Origin: Brachyspira sp949287565
GTDB lineage: Bacteria; Spirochaetota; Brachyspiria; Brachyspirales; Brachyspiraceae
Length of the DNA stretch: 64,000 bases
Strand: one strand, 5' to 3'
Assembly: GCF_036997615.1 (NCBI RefSeq)
Contig: NZ_JAWLQA010000002.1
Made by a program: the position numbers and the translations under genes. Shown here in pieces: positions 15,412 to 25,220 of this stretch. Within the stretch, counting starts at the first letter, position 1. Each line of letters starts with the position of its first letter. The notes beneath the pieces are model-generated. The model did not search any database and was not told where the DNA came from. It saw nothing but the letters and a program-made list of their open reading frames with translations.

Positions 15412-18288
15412 TTATTCTGTTGTTGCATCTGGTGCTGCTGCATTATCAGTAGTATCATTAGCTGTTGCATCACCTGAGGCTGTATCGTCAGTTACTGTAG
15501 TATCATCAGTAGTAGTTGTACCATCTGTAACTGTATCGCCTGTTGTATCTTCAGTAGTTGTATCATCTGTAATTGCGGTATCATCAGTTGCAGTAGTATC
15601 ATCTGTTACTGTAGTGTCTTCTGTAGCAGTTGTATCATCTGTTACTGTAGTATCATCAGTTACAGTTGTATCTTCTACAGGTTCTGGTTCAGGAGGAGGC
15701 GGAGGTAATTTAAGATTATCAATATCCTCAACTCTTATATTTAAATCCATTCTTCTAATTACTGTTTTTGCAATCTCTGCTTCTACAGGCTCTCCTAAAG
15801 AATCAAGTAAAGTTATTTCAGGATCTTCATTTCTGTACTGTTTCATTTCCAGTACATATCCTTCAGCATCTCTTGCCACAGTAGTTTTATTTCTTCCGTC
15901 ATTTTCTATATCTATAGTAACTCCGTCAGCTCTCACTTCATTGACAGTTGATCTTCCGTCAGTGTAGTTTTTTGTAGTTGAAGTGCTTCCGTCTGCTTCT
16001 GTTGTTGTAGTTTCTGTATTTCCTTGTATATCTTTCACTACTACTATGCTTGAGCCATTAGGTTTAATAGTTGTAGTTATACTGCTGGAATCTGCTGCCA
16101 CTACTTCTGTTACAGTACTTGAATCTCTATTAAGAGTAGTAGTTTCTCTTGATCCGTCCTGTCTTATTACTCTTTTTATAGTAGTACCATCAGGCATTTT
16201 TATTTCACTTATAGTATCTTCGGCTACTGTATCAGTTATCACTGTGCCGTCTACCTTTTTAGTTACTACTGTAAATGAACCGTCTTCATTATATGTTTTT
16301 GTTATAATACTTCCATCATCAGATTTAACATTATATGAGAATGTACCGGCTCCAGCTCCTGTTGAATTCCTTTCTTCAACTCTACCATCTGGATAAACAA
16401 CTTTTAAATTGCTTATTCCGTTTGTATCCACTGTTGTAGTTCCTATACTTCCGTCTATATAATTTGCAACTACTACATAGCTTCCGTCAGGATTTTCTGT
16501 TTTTACTATAACAGCTCCGTCAACTCTCTTTGTTTCAGTTGTTATGTTTCCAGAATTATCCTCAGTTCGTTTTACCTCTGTACCGTCCAAACTTCTTGTG
16601 TAGAAGAATGCTCCATTATTATCTTTGTAATTTGTTGTAATAGAGCCATCAGATCTTTCCACTACAAATGCTTTATTACTGTCTAAAGTTTTTCTATTTA
16701 TGAATGAACCGTCAGGATATAAAGTATATTCAAATGTATCTCCGGCAGAATTTTTTGTATTTATAGATTTTGAATTATCCGCCATATATGTTTCTAATCT
16801 TTTATCTCCGTTTTCAAATACAGTTTCTATTTCTCTTTTTCCATAAGGATATATAGTATCTGAAACTTCATAATTATTAGAGTACATCTTTGTTTTTTCT
16901 ATTTTTCCATTTTCATAAACTATTCTTACACCATTAGGATATATAGTTTCTCTTTCATAATCAAAATTAGGGAATATATTTTCTGTAGTTATACTTCCGT
17001 CATTATTTGTATTTACCCTATGATTATTAGTGAAAGGCATAAATTTTATTGATGTATCATTGCTTCTTATAAGAGATATAACTCTTTCTAAAGATTCTTT
17101 CTGATAATAGTCGCCGCCTACATTAGTTAAAAATATTTCATAAGATATAGCGGCATTAGTTATTTCTCCAAGTGCTAAGAAAGTATGTCCCATATTAAGA
17201 TAAGCACTATAGTATAAAGCCCAAGTATTGTATGCATCTACTGAAGCTATATTAGTTTTTATTTCTACCATATTTCCATTAGTATCCATAACATTAGTCA
17301 TTATAACTATATTTGTTACTATGAATGGATTTTCTTCAGTTATTACATAAGTAGAGCCTGTAACTGTTGAATTAGTAGACATTGTAACAGTATTTGAATC
17401 GCCTACAGCAGTTTCATTAGTTACATTGTCCGGAGGAAGTGAAGTTTCTGAAACAGAAGGATCTACCACTTCTAAATTAAAATTAGCATTTGCTTCAAAT
17501 ATTACTGTTGTATTTGTAAATTCATAATTATTTGTATATGTATTTGTTATAACTACATTTGTAAATAATGGAAGTTTTGTAAATGTATTATCCAATGTGT
17601 TTTTTATATTTTCATTTGCAATATTTTGATTATTTATGGCATCAGATATTGCATTAGTATCAGATGATAAATTTGTTGATACTGTATTTGTAGTTATAGG
17701 TGCAGTAGATATATTTGTTGATATAAATGTATTTGTTAATGAATCATTTGAGCCTATTGCTATATTAGTTGCAGATTCATTAGAAGAAGTATTATTAACA
17801 TCAAAAATAAATATTGTGTTTGTTACAACATTTTGTGAAACTGTATAATTAGTTAATACTTCATGATTTAATTTAGTTGTATATGGGGAATGAAGACGTT
17901 CTATTGATCTATTATACCAAAGCAAAGCATCTTCATAATTTTTTAATTGATAGTATGAGTTTGCTATATTATTACAATATGAATATGAATCATTTATATC
18001 AAATGCCAATTTATAATAATTTATAGCATTTTCATATTGTTTATCTTGGAAATAACATGCTCCTATATAATAATAAAGCATATCATTTGTAGATAATGGT
18101 CTTCTTTTTAAATATAAAAGAAATGCTTCTCTTGCAAAATTATATTTTTTTTGAAAGAAAAGTTTTTCTGCATTATAAAATTCTCTGTCAATATTTCTTT
18201 CATCATTAGGAGCAGCATTCTGTGCTAATAACATTGATGATAATGATATAAAAATAGATATTATAATTATTGAAAGAATTTTTTTCAT
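15412..18288 (-). CDS. Large secreted repeat protein: TPR head, Asn/Thr linker, DG-repeat body, Thr/Asp tail
   Basis: I do not recognise a named family. A signal peptide ends near 'SSMLLAQNAA'. Residues 30-130 are tetratricopeptide-like ('YYYIGACYFQDKQYENAINY', 'CNNIANSYYQLKNYEDALLW'). Residues 140-350 are low complexity and rich in Asn and Thr. From about 420 to 850 there are 15 or more short beta repeats, each with a turn such as YPNG, PDGS or VDGT, recalling the G-box repeats of the Tcp10 C-terminal domain or other beta-solenoids. A Pro-rich hinge (PPPPPEPEP) leads to a tail of TDDTT-type repeats. It is probably exported and anchored or displayed. The unknown gene 45 bp upstream may be co-transcribed. 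Confidence 0.7.
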   Translation of the reverse strand: MKKILSIIIISIFISLSSMLLAQNAAPNDERNIDREFYNAEKLFFQKKYNFAREAFLLYLKRRPLSTNDMLYYYIGACYFQDKQYENAINYYKLAFDINDSYSYCNNIANSYYQLKNYEDALLWYNRSIERLHSPYTTKLNHEVLTNYTVSQNVVTNTIFIFDVNNTSSNESATNIAIGSNDSLTNTFISTNISTAPITTNTVSTNLSSDTNAISDAINNQNIANENIKNTLDNTFTKLPLFTNVVITNTYTNNYEFTNTTVIFEANANFNLEVVDPSVSETSLPPDNVTNETAVGDSNTVTMSTNSTVTGSTYVITEENPFIVTNIVIMTNVMDTNGNMVEIKTNIASVDAYNTWALYYSAYLNMGHTFLALGEITNAAISYEIFLTNVGGDYYQKESLERVISLIRSNDTSIKFMPFTNNHRVNTNNDGSITTENIFPNFDYERETIYPNGVRIVYENGKIEKTKMYSNNYEVSDTIYPYGKREIETVFENGDKRLETYMADNSKSINTKNSAGDTFEYTLYPDGSFINRKTLDSNKAFVVERSDGSITTNYKDNNGAFFYTRSLDGTEVKRTEDNSGNITTETKRVDGAVIVKTENPDGSYVVVANYIDGSIGTTTVDTNGISNLKVVYPDGRVEERNSTGAGAGTFSYNVKSDDGSIITKTYNEDGSFTVVTKKVDGTVITDTVAEDTISEIKMPDGTTIKRVIRQDGSRETTTLNRDSSTVTEVVAADSSSITTTIKPNGSSIVVVKDIQGNTETTTTEADGSTSTTKNYTDGRSTVNEVRADGVTIDIENDGRNKTTVARDAEGYVLEMKQYRNEDPEITLLDSLGEPVEAEIAKTVIRRMDLNIRVEDIDNLKLPPPPPEPEPVEDTTVTDDTTVTDDTTATEDTTVTDDTTATDDTAITDDTTTEDTTGDTVTDGTTTTDDTTVTDDTASGDATANDTTDNAAAPDATTE
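15440..15690. repeat. Degenerate Thr/Asp codon repeats in the large repeat protein
   Basis: The 3' end of the coding region is an imperfect tandem array encoding units like VTDDTT, ATEDTT and TTDDTT. Copies differ by several bases, so it is not a fresh microsatellite, but the copy number could still vary between strains. Confidence 0.75.
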
Positions 18289-18333
18289 AATAATATGATC
18301 CTCTTCATTTTTTAAGGATAATATTTAAAACTA

Positions 18334-18756
18334 TCAATTTTTTATATAGTCAAAATAATGATTAAATAGTGAATATAGTATATACTCACTGTATCCTCTT
18401 ACTTTTTTATCTTTATCTAAAACATCATTTAAAAATTCAAAAGTTTTTTCATCAGGATTTTCTACATAGTAAATCCTTTCTTTAGATATAGAATTACTTT
18501 CATTCTTTATCATTTTTATAATTGAAAGTTCTTTTAATCTATCCTTTTTGTCTTCTCTGCTTGCCTGGTATGAAAACAAACGTTTTACTAAGTTTTCAAA
18601 TACTATTTTATTGTACATAACGGCTCTTCTTACATCTGTATCAACAGTTCCGTCATAATTGTTAATTTCGCTGTCAAATATTGCTATAGATATTGCAGAT
18701 TTAATATCAGCAAATACTGCTTTTTCTTCTTTTAATTTAAATTTCTTACTAGACAT
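18334..18756 (-). CDS. Conserved-looking hypothetical protein, 140 residues
   Basis: No family is recognised. It is a charged, soluble, mostly helical protein with no signal peptide or membrane segment. The N-terminus is basic (SSKKFKLKEEK), the middle has 'DTDVRRAVMYNKIVFENLVKR', and the C-terminus is acidic and aromatic. Coding character is good, with neighbour-like codon use. It ends 45 bp before the start of the large secreted repeat protein on the same strand, so the two may form an operon. Confidence 0.6.
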   Translation of the reverse strand: MSSKKFKLKEEKAVFADIKSAISIAIFDSEINNYDGTVDTDVRRAVMYNKIVFENLVKRLFSYQASREDKKDRLKELSIIKMIKNESNSISKERIYYVENPDEKTFEFLNDVLDKDKKVRGYSEYILYSLFNHYFDYIKN

Positions 18757-18894
18757 AATATTAGAAAATATTCACCTTTGTTTAAAATATAAGTCATATT
18801 GAATATCGACAAAGTTAAAAATTTAATTAGATTAAAAAATTGATTTGGATTTTAGTTATATATTTCTATAGTATTAAAATATAGTGAAATAAAA

Positions 18895-18926
18895 AACCCC
18901 TTCCATAAAATAATTATGAAAGGGGA
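18895..18926 (-). terminator. Terminator after cstA
   Basis: CCCCTTCCATAA pairs with TTATGAAAGGGG (one mismatch). On the minus strand the stem is followed by a run of six T. Confidence 0.85.
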
Positions 18927-18945
18927 AATTCTATATTAAATAAAA

Positions 18946-20643
18946 TTATTTGTTTTTGATAGGATCATTAGGGTTAGAAGCAGTTTCTTTAGATAATCCG
19001 CGAGCCCATTGACCAGTGATGAATAATTCTATAACTGCTAATATTATCATAATAGCAGCTATTGCAGCTAATACATAACCGTCAAAAGTAGCTTTCATAA
19101 CATTAGTATATACTACTAAGCATAAAGCGGAAAGAGTAACAGCAAACATGAATACTAAAGGAATAATAGTTTCCCAAGAGTTTCTTTTTTGAGTATTTTT
19201 TATCCAAGCAGCAACAGCAAGTAATGCTAAACCTGCTAATAATTGGTTAGCACTTCCAAATATAGGCCATATTCTTTCATAGCCGTAAAGAGTAAATCCT
19301 AAAGATATGGCAACAGTAATACCTGTAGCAAGATAAGGATTTGTAAATACGGTTTTTACTGTTCTTCCATCTTCAGTATAGTATTCACCCAATTCTTGAA
19401 CCAAGTATCTTCCTATACGAGTGGCACTGTCTAAAGAAGTTAAAGTAAAAGAAGCGAATGCTAAAGTAACGAAAGTTTTACCCATACTTAGAGGAACTCC
19501 GAAAGAAGTCATGAAAGTAGCAACACCAGTAGCGAATCTAGCAGCTGGAGTTCCTTCAGTATTTCCTGCAATTGCAGCAACGCTCATTAAAGCAACTATT
19601 GCAACTATACCTTCTATAAGCATAGCTCCGTAACCTACAAGTTTAGCATCTTTTTCACTATTAAGCTGTTTAGCACTAGTTCCAGAACTTACTAAAGAGT
19701 GAAAACCTGATATAGCTCCGCAGGCAACGGTAATAAATAGTATAGGAAACAAATAATTGCCAGCACTAGGCAAAAAGCCATTGAAAGCGGACATTTGTAC
19801 AGAAGGTCTCATAATTATCAAACCAACTACTCCTCCTGCTACCATAGCATATAATAAGAAAGAAGACAAATAGTCTCTAGGCTGCAGAAGTATCCACACA
19901 GGCAGAAGAGAAGCACATATTATATATATTACCAATATTATTTGCCAATGAACTTTAGTTAAAGCTAAGAACGGAAATTTATCAGCTAAAAAAACTACAG
20001 CCGCTAATAGCACAACTCCTATTACAGTTGAAACAGTTACGTTTACGCCTCTTCTATAAACCAAAAAACCGAATAACAATGCCAAAACTATAAAAAGCAT
20101 ACTCGCAGTGCCTGCAGCAGCTTTCTGTTTTTCCGCTAAATCTATAGCGTCAATATTTCCAACTGTCTGAACGTTTACTGCGAAAGTACCTGCTGTAATA
20201 TCCAAAAATGCAGCAACAACTAAACAAATGGTAATGAAAGCATAAAGAGTGAACATTATCTTACCTTTTTGGTTAACATTACTTCTTATAATTTCTCCAA
20301 TAGATTTACCTTCATGTCTTAAAGAAGCAAGTAATGAACCGTAATCATGCACACCTCCGAAGAATACGCATCCGAATATAATCCATAAATACACAGGCAG
20401 CCAGCCGAACATAGTAGCAATAATCGGACCAGTGATAGGACCGGCACCAGCTATTGAAGAAAAATGGTGTCCTAATAATACTTTAGCATCTGTAGGAACA
20501 TAGTCTCTGCCATCAGGTCTAGTATGAGCAGGAGTCTTTCTGCCCGGATCTACACCCCATTTTTTCGCTAGATATGAACCGTAAGTTATATAGGCTATGA
20601 AAAATATAATCATACCTAACAATAGAAGAATGAAAGCATTCAT
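18946..20643 (-). CDS. cstA: CstA-family carbon starvation protein (peptide/pyruvate transporter)
   Basis: This is a polytopic inner-membrane transporter of the CstA family, about 14-16 hydrophobic segments in 565 residues. The N-terminal signature is clear: 'YVPTDAKVLLGHHFSSIAGAGPITGPIIA', with the conserved HHF and GAGPI motifs, followed by 'FFGGVHDYGSLLASLRHEGKSIGE'. Family members import pyruvate or peptides under starvation; which substrate applies here is not shown. It is shorter than E. coli CstA (about 700), as in many anaerobes. AAGGAG lies 6 bases before the ATG. An unknown gene ends 37 bp upstream on the same strand. Confidence 0.9.
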   Translation of the reverse strand: MNAFILLLLGMIIFFIAYITYGSYLAKKWGVDPGRKTPAHTRPDGRDYVPTDAKVLLGHHFSSIAGAGPITGPIIATMFGWLPVYLWIIFGCVFFGGVHDYGSLLASLRHEGKSIGEIIRSNVNQKGKIMFTLYAFITICLVVAAFLDITAGTFAVNVQTVGNIDAIDLAEKQKAAAGTASMLFIVLALLFGFLVYRRGVNVTVSTVIGVVLLAAVVFLADKFPFLALTKVHWQIILVIYIICASLLPVWILLQPRDYLSSFLLYAMVAGGVVGLIIMRPSVQMSAFNGFLPSAGNYLFPILFITVACGAISGFHSLVSSGTSAKQLNSEKDAKLVGYGAMLIEGIVAIVALMSVAAIAGNTEGTPAARFATGVATFMTSFGVPLSMGKTFVTLAFASFTLTSLDSATRIGRYLVQELGEYYTEDGRTVKTVFTNPYLATGITVAISLGFTLYGYERIWPIFGSANQLLAGLALLAVAAWIKNTQKRNSWETIIPLVFMFAVTLSALCLVVYTNVMKATFDGYVLAAIAAIMIILAVIELFITGQWARGLSKETASNPNDPIKNK

Positions 20644-20680
20644 TTTTATCTCCTTAAAAATTTTATTATTTTATAACTTC

Positions 20681-21205
20681 TTAAAAATCTGAAAGAAGAA
20701 GTTTTAATTCCTTCTTGCGCATCTTAGGTAGATATACATTTTTATCTGTCATAGACACTATAGCATACTGTGTTTCTGACCAGCCATGGAATAATAGTTT
20801 GTAATTAACTTTATAAAAGAATTTTTTAGTTATTTTTTCCCATTCTTTATCTAAAGGGCTTTCTGTTACTAATATTCCTGTTATTAAACTTCTTTTATGA
20901 AATTTATTAGGGTTAGATAATATAGGTGTAAGCCTAATAAGCATATCTTGAAAGTTTTCTATATCTTCTTTTTTTAATTCTTTAATAAATTTTAAAAGCA
21001 TATGTTCAAATACAGAATAACCTTCATAAACTGTAGATTTAGTTATAAATGATTTAAAGAAATCGTTTCTATGAAAAGCATAAAGATCGAAATATTCATC
21101 TTCCTTTGTAATTTCATATTCTAAATCAAAATGTCTCATTAATTTTTCTGAAATATTGAATATGTATTTTTTTACATTTTCGTTATCAATGTGAAGTTTA
21201 GCCAT
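20681..21205 (-). CDS. Hypothetical protein, 174 residues, upstream of cstA
   Basis: No family is recognised. The protein is soluble, with neither signal peptide nor membrane segment, and is rich in Lys, Phe and Leu ('YIFNISEKLMRHFDLEYEIT', 'LLKFIKELKKEDIENFQD'). It ends in a basic, Leu-rich stretch. A good ribosome site (GAGAGGAAAG) precedes the ATG. The 37-bp gap to cstA suggests a shared transcript. Its role in transport or regulation is not shown by the sequence. Confidence 0.6.
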   Translation of the reverse strand: MAKLHIDNENVKKYIFNISEKLMRHFDLEYEITKEDEYFDLYAFHRNDFFKSFITKSTVYEGYSVFEHMLLKFIKELKKEDIENFQDMLIRLTPILSNPNKFHKRSLITGILVTESPLDKEWEKITKKFFYKVNYKLLFHGWSETQYAIVSMTDKNVYLPKMRKKELKLLLSDF

Positions 21206-21460
21206 CTTTCCTCTCCATGCTATATATTATATAAAGTTTTTTTTCATTGTCAAGTTATTATACATACTAAATAGTAATTATTATTATTTAAAATTATGTT
21301 TATAATTTATTAGCTTAATTTTCTAAAAATACATATTGATTATATATTTATTATCGCTTATTTGTTTCTATAGTTTTAGTTGTATTTTATCGTTATCAAA
21401 TATATTTAATTCATAGACAAATAATTTTTATATAATATTACTGAATATAGTTTTTATTAA

Positions 21461-22054
21461 TTAGCAATGGAGAATACAAGATAAAATATTTTTCATTTTG
21501 TTCATAGCCAATGCTCTATGACTCATAGAATTTTTTTCTTCCAAGCTCATTTCAGCATATGTAATATTATATCCGTCAGGCTGAAATATAGGATCATAAC
21601 CGAAACCTTCAAAACCTCTCGGATTTTCTATTATTTTACCGTTAACTCTGCCTTCAACTGCTATATAATAATTATCATCTAATACGCATACTGCAGAAGT
21701 AATAAAATATGCAGTTCTATCATTTTTATCTTTCAACTCATCTAAAAGAATCTGCATTTTTTCTTTGTATCCTAATTTCTCTCCTCCGTATCTAGCCGAA
21801 TATATTCCAGGTTTTCCTCCAAGAGCATTAACACATAGTCCTGAATCATCTGCTAAAGAAGGTAATTTAGTATGATTATACACTGTTTTTGCTTTTATAA
21901 GAGAGTTTTCTATAAATGTATTTCCATCTTCTATTATTTCACCTATATCTGAAGGCATTGATAATATATCTTTTATTACAGTTCCTTTAAATAGAGATTC
22001 TATTTCTTTTAATTTATGTTGATTTGCTGTTGCTATTACTAGTTTTTCAAGCAT
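21461..22054 (-). CDS. rdgB: Non-canonical purine NTP pyrophosphatase (RdgB/HAM1)
   Basis: This enzyme hydrolyses dITP, ITP and XTP to monophosphates and so keeps deaminated purines out of DNA. Family motifs are present: 'LVIATANQHKLKEIESL' with the T/S-x-N-x-x-K substrate motif, 'SLADDSGLCVNALGGKPGIYSARY', 'GFEGFGYDPIFQPDG', 'TYAEMSLEEKNSMSHRALA'. The length of 197 residues is normal. Its start is one base after the stop of the upstream GyrI-like gene, and its Shine-Dalgarno site (AAAGGAA) lies inside that gene, so translation is coupled. Confidence 0.96.
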   Translation of the reverse strand: MLEKLVIATANQHKLKEIESLFKGTVIKDILSMPSDIGEIIEDGNTFIENSLIKAKTVYNHTKLPSLADDSGLCVNALGGKPGIYSARYGGEKLGYKEKMQILLDELKDKNDRTAYFITSAVCVLDDNYYIAVEGRVNGKIIENPRGFEGFGYDPIFQPDGYNITYAEMSLEEKNSMSHRALAMNKMKNILSCILHC

Positions 22055-22055
22055 A

Positions 22056-22529
22056 TTAATTTCCTTTTATATTAAAAAATAGATAAAAATCTTTACTGTT
22101 GGGTATATAATATTCCATTACATTTCCTATTATTATATATCCGTTTTTTGGAGCATAATTTTCAACTACATTTGTAAATATTTTGCTGTAATTTTCTATA
22201 TTGCATTTTACTTTTATGAATTTACCGCCTTTAATATTCCATTTTTTCCAGCCTTCAGGCGGAATGGAATCTTCTTTCACTTCTACACCTGCCATATATT
22301 TACCTCTTTCTCCCCAAGGGGCAAATGTTTCATCTACATCATTCATTATTCCCCATATACCAGATAAATTATTGTTTTCATCAACTTTTACTAAATTAAT
22401 TATTTCTTTAATATTTTTATTAAATTCCTGCCACAAAGGTAATACCCATTTTGAATGTTTTTCGCTTTCTCCTTCTGCTACTTTTCCTATAACTTCAAAA
22501 TCCCCTTTTTCTACTATTTCTATATCCAT
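22056..22529 (-). CDS. GyrI-like effector-binding domain protein
   Basis: This is a 157-residue stand-alone GyrI-like/AraC-effector-binding (SOUL-like) domain. It begins 'DIEIVEKGDFEVIGKVAEGE', the usual start of the fold, continues with 'SGIWGIMNDVDETFAPWGER' and 'YMAGVEVKEDSIPPEGW', and has the closing 'PNSKDFYLFFNIKG'. The related domains bind small hydrophobic molecules, and some members inhibit gyrase or hydrolyse small toxins. There is no DNA-binding domain. It overlaps functionally with nothing nearby and is coupled to rdgB by a one-base gap. The ligand is unknown. Confidence 0.75.
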   Translation of the reverse strand: MDIEIVEKGDFEVIGKVAEGESEKHSKWVLPLWQEFNKNIKEIINLVKVDENNNLSGIWGIMNDVDETFAPWGERGKYMAGVEVKEDSIPPEGWKKWNIKGGKFIKVKCNIENYSKIFTNVVENYAPKNGYIIIGNVMEYYIPNSKDFYLFFNIKGN

Positions 22530-22592
22530 AAAGTTATTTCTCCTAATTAAATTGAAAATATAATAACATATTTTACAATACTAGTAAATATT

Positions 22593-22637
22593 ATAAAAAA
22601 ATGAGGAAGCCCTTATAAATATTAAAGCTCCCTCATT
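22593..22637 (-). terminator. Terminator after the TRAP permease
   Basis: AATGAGGAAGC and GCTCCCTCATT pair with one mismatch. On the minus strand a run of seven T follows. It separates the transporter genes from the GyrI-rdgB pair. Confidence 0.8.
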
Positions 22638-22665
22638 ATTATTTTTATATGATTATTGTTTATTA

Positions 22666-24639
22666 TTAAGCAGCAGCAGTATTTATTTTATTTTTTGTTG
22701 CTATTTGTATAATAACTAATATTGCTATAATAGCTATTCCTATAATGTCACTATAGAATTCAGGATATATAGATAATAATCCTGCTATTATAAATAATAT
22801 TCTTTCATATGCTTTACATTTTCTAAACACGTAACCTTCTAATCCTGCAGATACTCCAAACATACCTATGAGAGAAGTTATAAGTATAGGTATAACATCA
22901 GCAATAGTGGTATTTATCATTAATATATCAGGATTGAATATAAACATATAAGGAATTATAAAAGCACCTATGGAAAGTTTAGTAGCTTTAATACCAGTTT
23001 TAAGCGGATCTGATTTAGCAATAGCAGCACCAGCCATAGCAGCCAAAGCAACAGGAGGAGTAACATCAGCAATTATTCCGAAATAGAATACAAACATATG
23101 AGCAGCTAAAGGTTCATAACCTAAACCTATTATTGCACTTGCAGCTATTGTTGAAGTGATAAGATAATTTGCTGTAGTAGGAACTCCCATACCAAGTATA
23201 ATAGAACTTACCATTGTTAAGAATAATAATAACAAAGGTATTCCGCCGGATATAGATATTAAACCTGCTCCTATTTTTAAGCCTAAACCTGTTAAAGTAA
23301 TAACTCCTATTATAATTCCAGCCATAGCACAGGCAATTGCAACACTTATTATATTTCTAGCAGCATTAACAAAAACATCTATTAAATCTTTAAATCCGAA
23401 ACTTACTTGTCTTTTCATTATAATGTCTACTATTGAGTTTACAATAGCAACTAAACCGGCAGCTATTATACCCATTAATCCGGCATAAATAGCAGTTTTA
23501 CCAAGTACGAAGAAGTATATTATAGTAGCAAGAGGTATAACTAAATAACCTTTCTTCATCAAAAGTTCACCTATTTTAGGAAGAGAATCCCTTGATAAAC
23601 CTTTAAGTCCTGTCTTTTTAGCCTCTAAATGAACCATTATAAATATACCTGTAAAATAAAGTATAGCCGGTATGATGGCAGCCTTAGCAACTTCCATATA
23701 AGGTATACCCAAACTTTCAGCCATTAAGAAAGAAGCAGCTCCCATTATAGGAGGCATTAATTGTCCGCCTGTAGAAGCTGAAGCCTCAACAGCACCTGCA
23801 AACTCTGGTCTGTATCCTAAAGATTTCATCATAGGTATTGTGAAACTTCCAGTACCTACAGTATTTGAAACTGAACTTCCTGATACTGTACCGAACATAG
23901 CACTAGTTAATACTGCTACTTTTGCAGGACCTCCGTCAAATCCTCCTGCTATAGCATTACATATATCTATAAAAAATTGTCCTATTCCTGTTTTATCAAG
24001 CAATGCACCGAAAAATATAAATAAAAATATAAATGTAGCTGAAGCACCTATAGGAGTACCCATTATTCCTTCAGTATTATAGAATAAATGCGATACCAAT
24101 CTTTGAAGTGAATATCCTCTATGATTCAAAAAACCAGGTGCATAAGCTCCAAACAATGCATATATAATAAAAACTATTGATATTATAAGTATAGGAAGTC
24201 CTACTATTCTTCTGCAAGCTTCAAATACAAGAAGTATTCCTATTATACCTATAATAATATCAGTTGTAGTGTATATTCCAGCTCTTCTTATTAATGCTTC
24301 AAAATTAAAAGATATATAAGCCCAAGAAGCGGCACCTATTACAGCAAGTATAACATCATACCAAGGAAGTTTATCTTTAGGCATATCTTTTTTCATTGGA
24401 AAGAGAAGATAAGCAAGAAGCATAACAAATGATAGGTGAGTAGCTCTTACAATCTGTGCTGTGATTTTTCCAGATAATATTGAATATAATTGAAACAAGC
24501 AGAATACAACAGATATTGCTATTATCAAATATTTTTTCCAATCTGAATATCTTCTGTACCTTGATTCACTGTCATATTTACTCATGTAATCATCAATTTC
24601 TTCAACTGTTGGAATGTGAATATCATTTTTATGTTTCAT
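22666..24639 (-). CDS. TRAP transporter fused permease (DctQ-DctM type, TAXI partner)
   Basis: This is an inner-membrane protein of 657 residues with about 16-18 hydrophobic segments, fusing the small and large TRAP membrane subunits. The large-subunit signatures are seen: 'KVAVLTSAMFGTVSGSSVSNTVGTG', 'ASASTGGQLMPPIMGAASFLMAE' and 'GMGVPTTANYLITSTIAASAI', with 'DVTPPVALAAMAGAAIAKSDP' near the end. Such fused permeases work with TAXI binding proteins, which is what lies upstream. It starts inside the end of the DUF1850 gene (11-bp overlap). The substrate is unknown; glutamate or other dicarboxylates have been proposed for some relatives. Confidence 0.93.
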   Translation of the reverse strand: MKHKNDIHIPTVEEIDDYMSKYDSESRYRRYSDWKKYLIIAISVVFCLFQLYSILSGKITAQIVRATHLSFVMLLAYLLFPMKKDMPKDKLPWYDVILAVIGAASWAYISFNFEALIRRAGIYTTTDIIIGIIGILLVFEACRRIVGLPILIISIVFIIYALFGAYAPGFLNHRGYSLQRLVSHLFYNTEGIMGTPIGASATFIFLFIFFGALLDKTGIGQFFIDICNAIAGGFDGGPAKVAVLTSAMFGTVSGSSVSNTVGTGSFTIPMMKSLGYRPEFAGAVEASASTGGQLMPPIMGAASFLMAESLGIPYMEVAKAAIIPAILYFTGIFIMVHLEAKKTGLKGLSRDSLPKIGELLMKKGYLVIPLATIIYFFVLGKTAIYAGLMGIIAAGLVAIVNSIVDIIMKRQVSFGFKDLIDVFVNAARNIISVAIACAMAGIIIGVITLTGLGLKIGAGLISISGGIPLLLLFLTMVSSIILGMGVPTTANYLITSTIAASAIIGLGYEPLAAHMFVFYFGIIADVTPPVALAAMAGAAIAKSDPLKTGIKATKLSIGAFIIPYMFIFNPDILMINTTIADVIPILITSLIGMFGVSAGLEGYVFRKCKAYERILFIIAGLLSIYPEFYSDIIGIAIIAILVIIQIATKNKINTAAA

Positions 24640-25150
24640 TGTTCCCCCTTAATATTTTATTATTCATTATATTTGTAATCATTTTAAATAATGATACTCT
24701 TTTATATTGTATCTTTATATTTATTTGAGGCTCAAATAACGTATTTAATTTTATTTCTTTTCCGTCAAATTCTATTCTATGATCAGCTACAATGCCGACA
24801 AATAAATATAAATCTTTTATTTTTTTATTAATATTATTTATTTCTATATAATCATCTGTAATAATTATCTTTTCATCACCTTCTGGGTCTGACATACCAG
24901 CACCATAAGAAACAAATCTTGTTTTATCCAGCACGATATCATTATTATTTATAATGTAATAATCTCTAATTCTTCCTTTATTTACAGAATGCGTATATGA
25001 AATTAGAAACTCTTTTTTATTAATATTAAAAATAAAATTATCTTTATTATTTTTAACACTATTTAATATAAGTCTTGGAAATAGAGGTAAAAATAATAAA
25101 GCAATAATTATTATGATGACAGATATACATATAATAATTTTCTTTAACAT
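24629..25150 (-). CDS. DUF1850 protein of a TAXI-TRAP operon
   Basis: This is a 173-residue protein with one N-terminal membrane segment or uncleaved signal (IIICISVIIIIIALLFLPLF) and an extracytoplasmic beta domain. The DUF1850 pattern is visible: 'FLISYTHSVNKGRIRDYYII', then 'TRFVSYGAGMSDPEGDE'. This family is found almost only beside TAXI-type TRAP transporters, as here. Its job is not known. It overlaps the permease start by 11 bp and begins 70 bp after the binding protein, so the three genes form one operon. Confidence 0.85.
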   Translation of the reverse strand: MLKKIIICISVIIIIIALLFLPLFPRLILNSVKNNKDNFIFNINKKEFLISYTHSVNKGRIRDYYIINNNDIVLDKTRFVSYGAGMSDPEGDEKIIITDDYIEINNINKKIKDLYLFVGIVADHRIEFDGKEIKLNTLFEPQINIKIQYKRVSLFKMITNIMNNKILRGNNET

Positions 25151-25220
25151 ATATCAGATAATTATAGTGTATTCATCATTTATTAATATAAATAATGAAT
25201 ACACTTATATATATTTATAA

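Noticed and set aside
15614..17848. Several plus-strand open frames rich in Ser and Val inside the large repeat protein gene
   Set aside because: They are antisense shadows of repetitive Asp/Thr codons, without ribosome sites.
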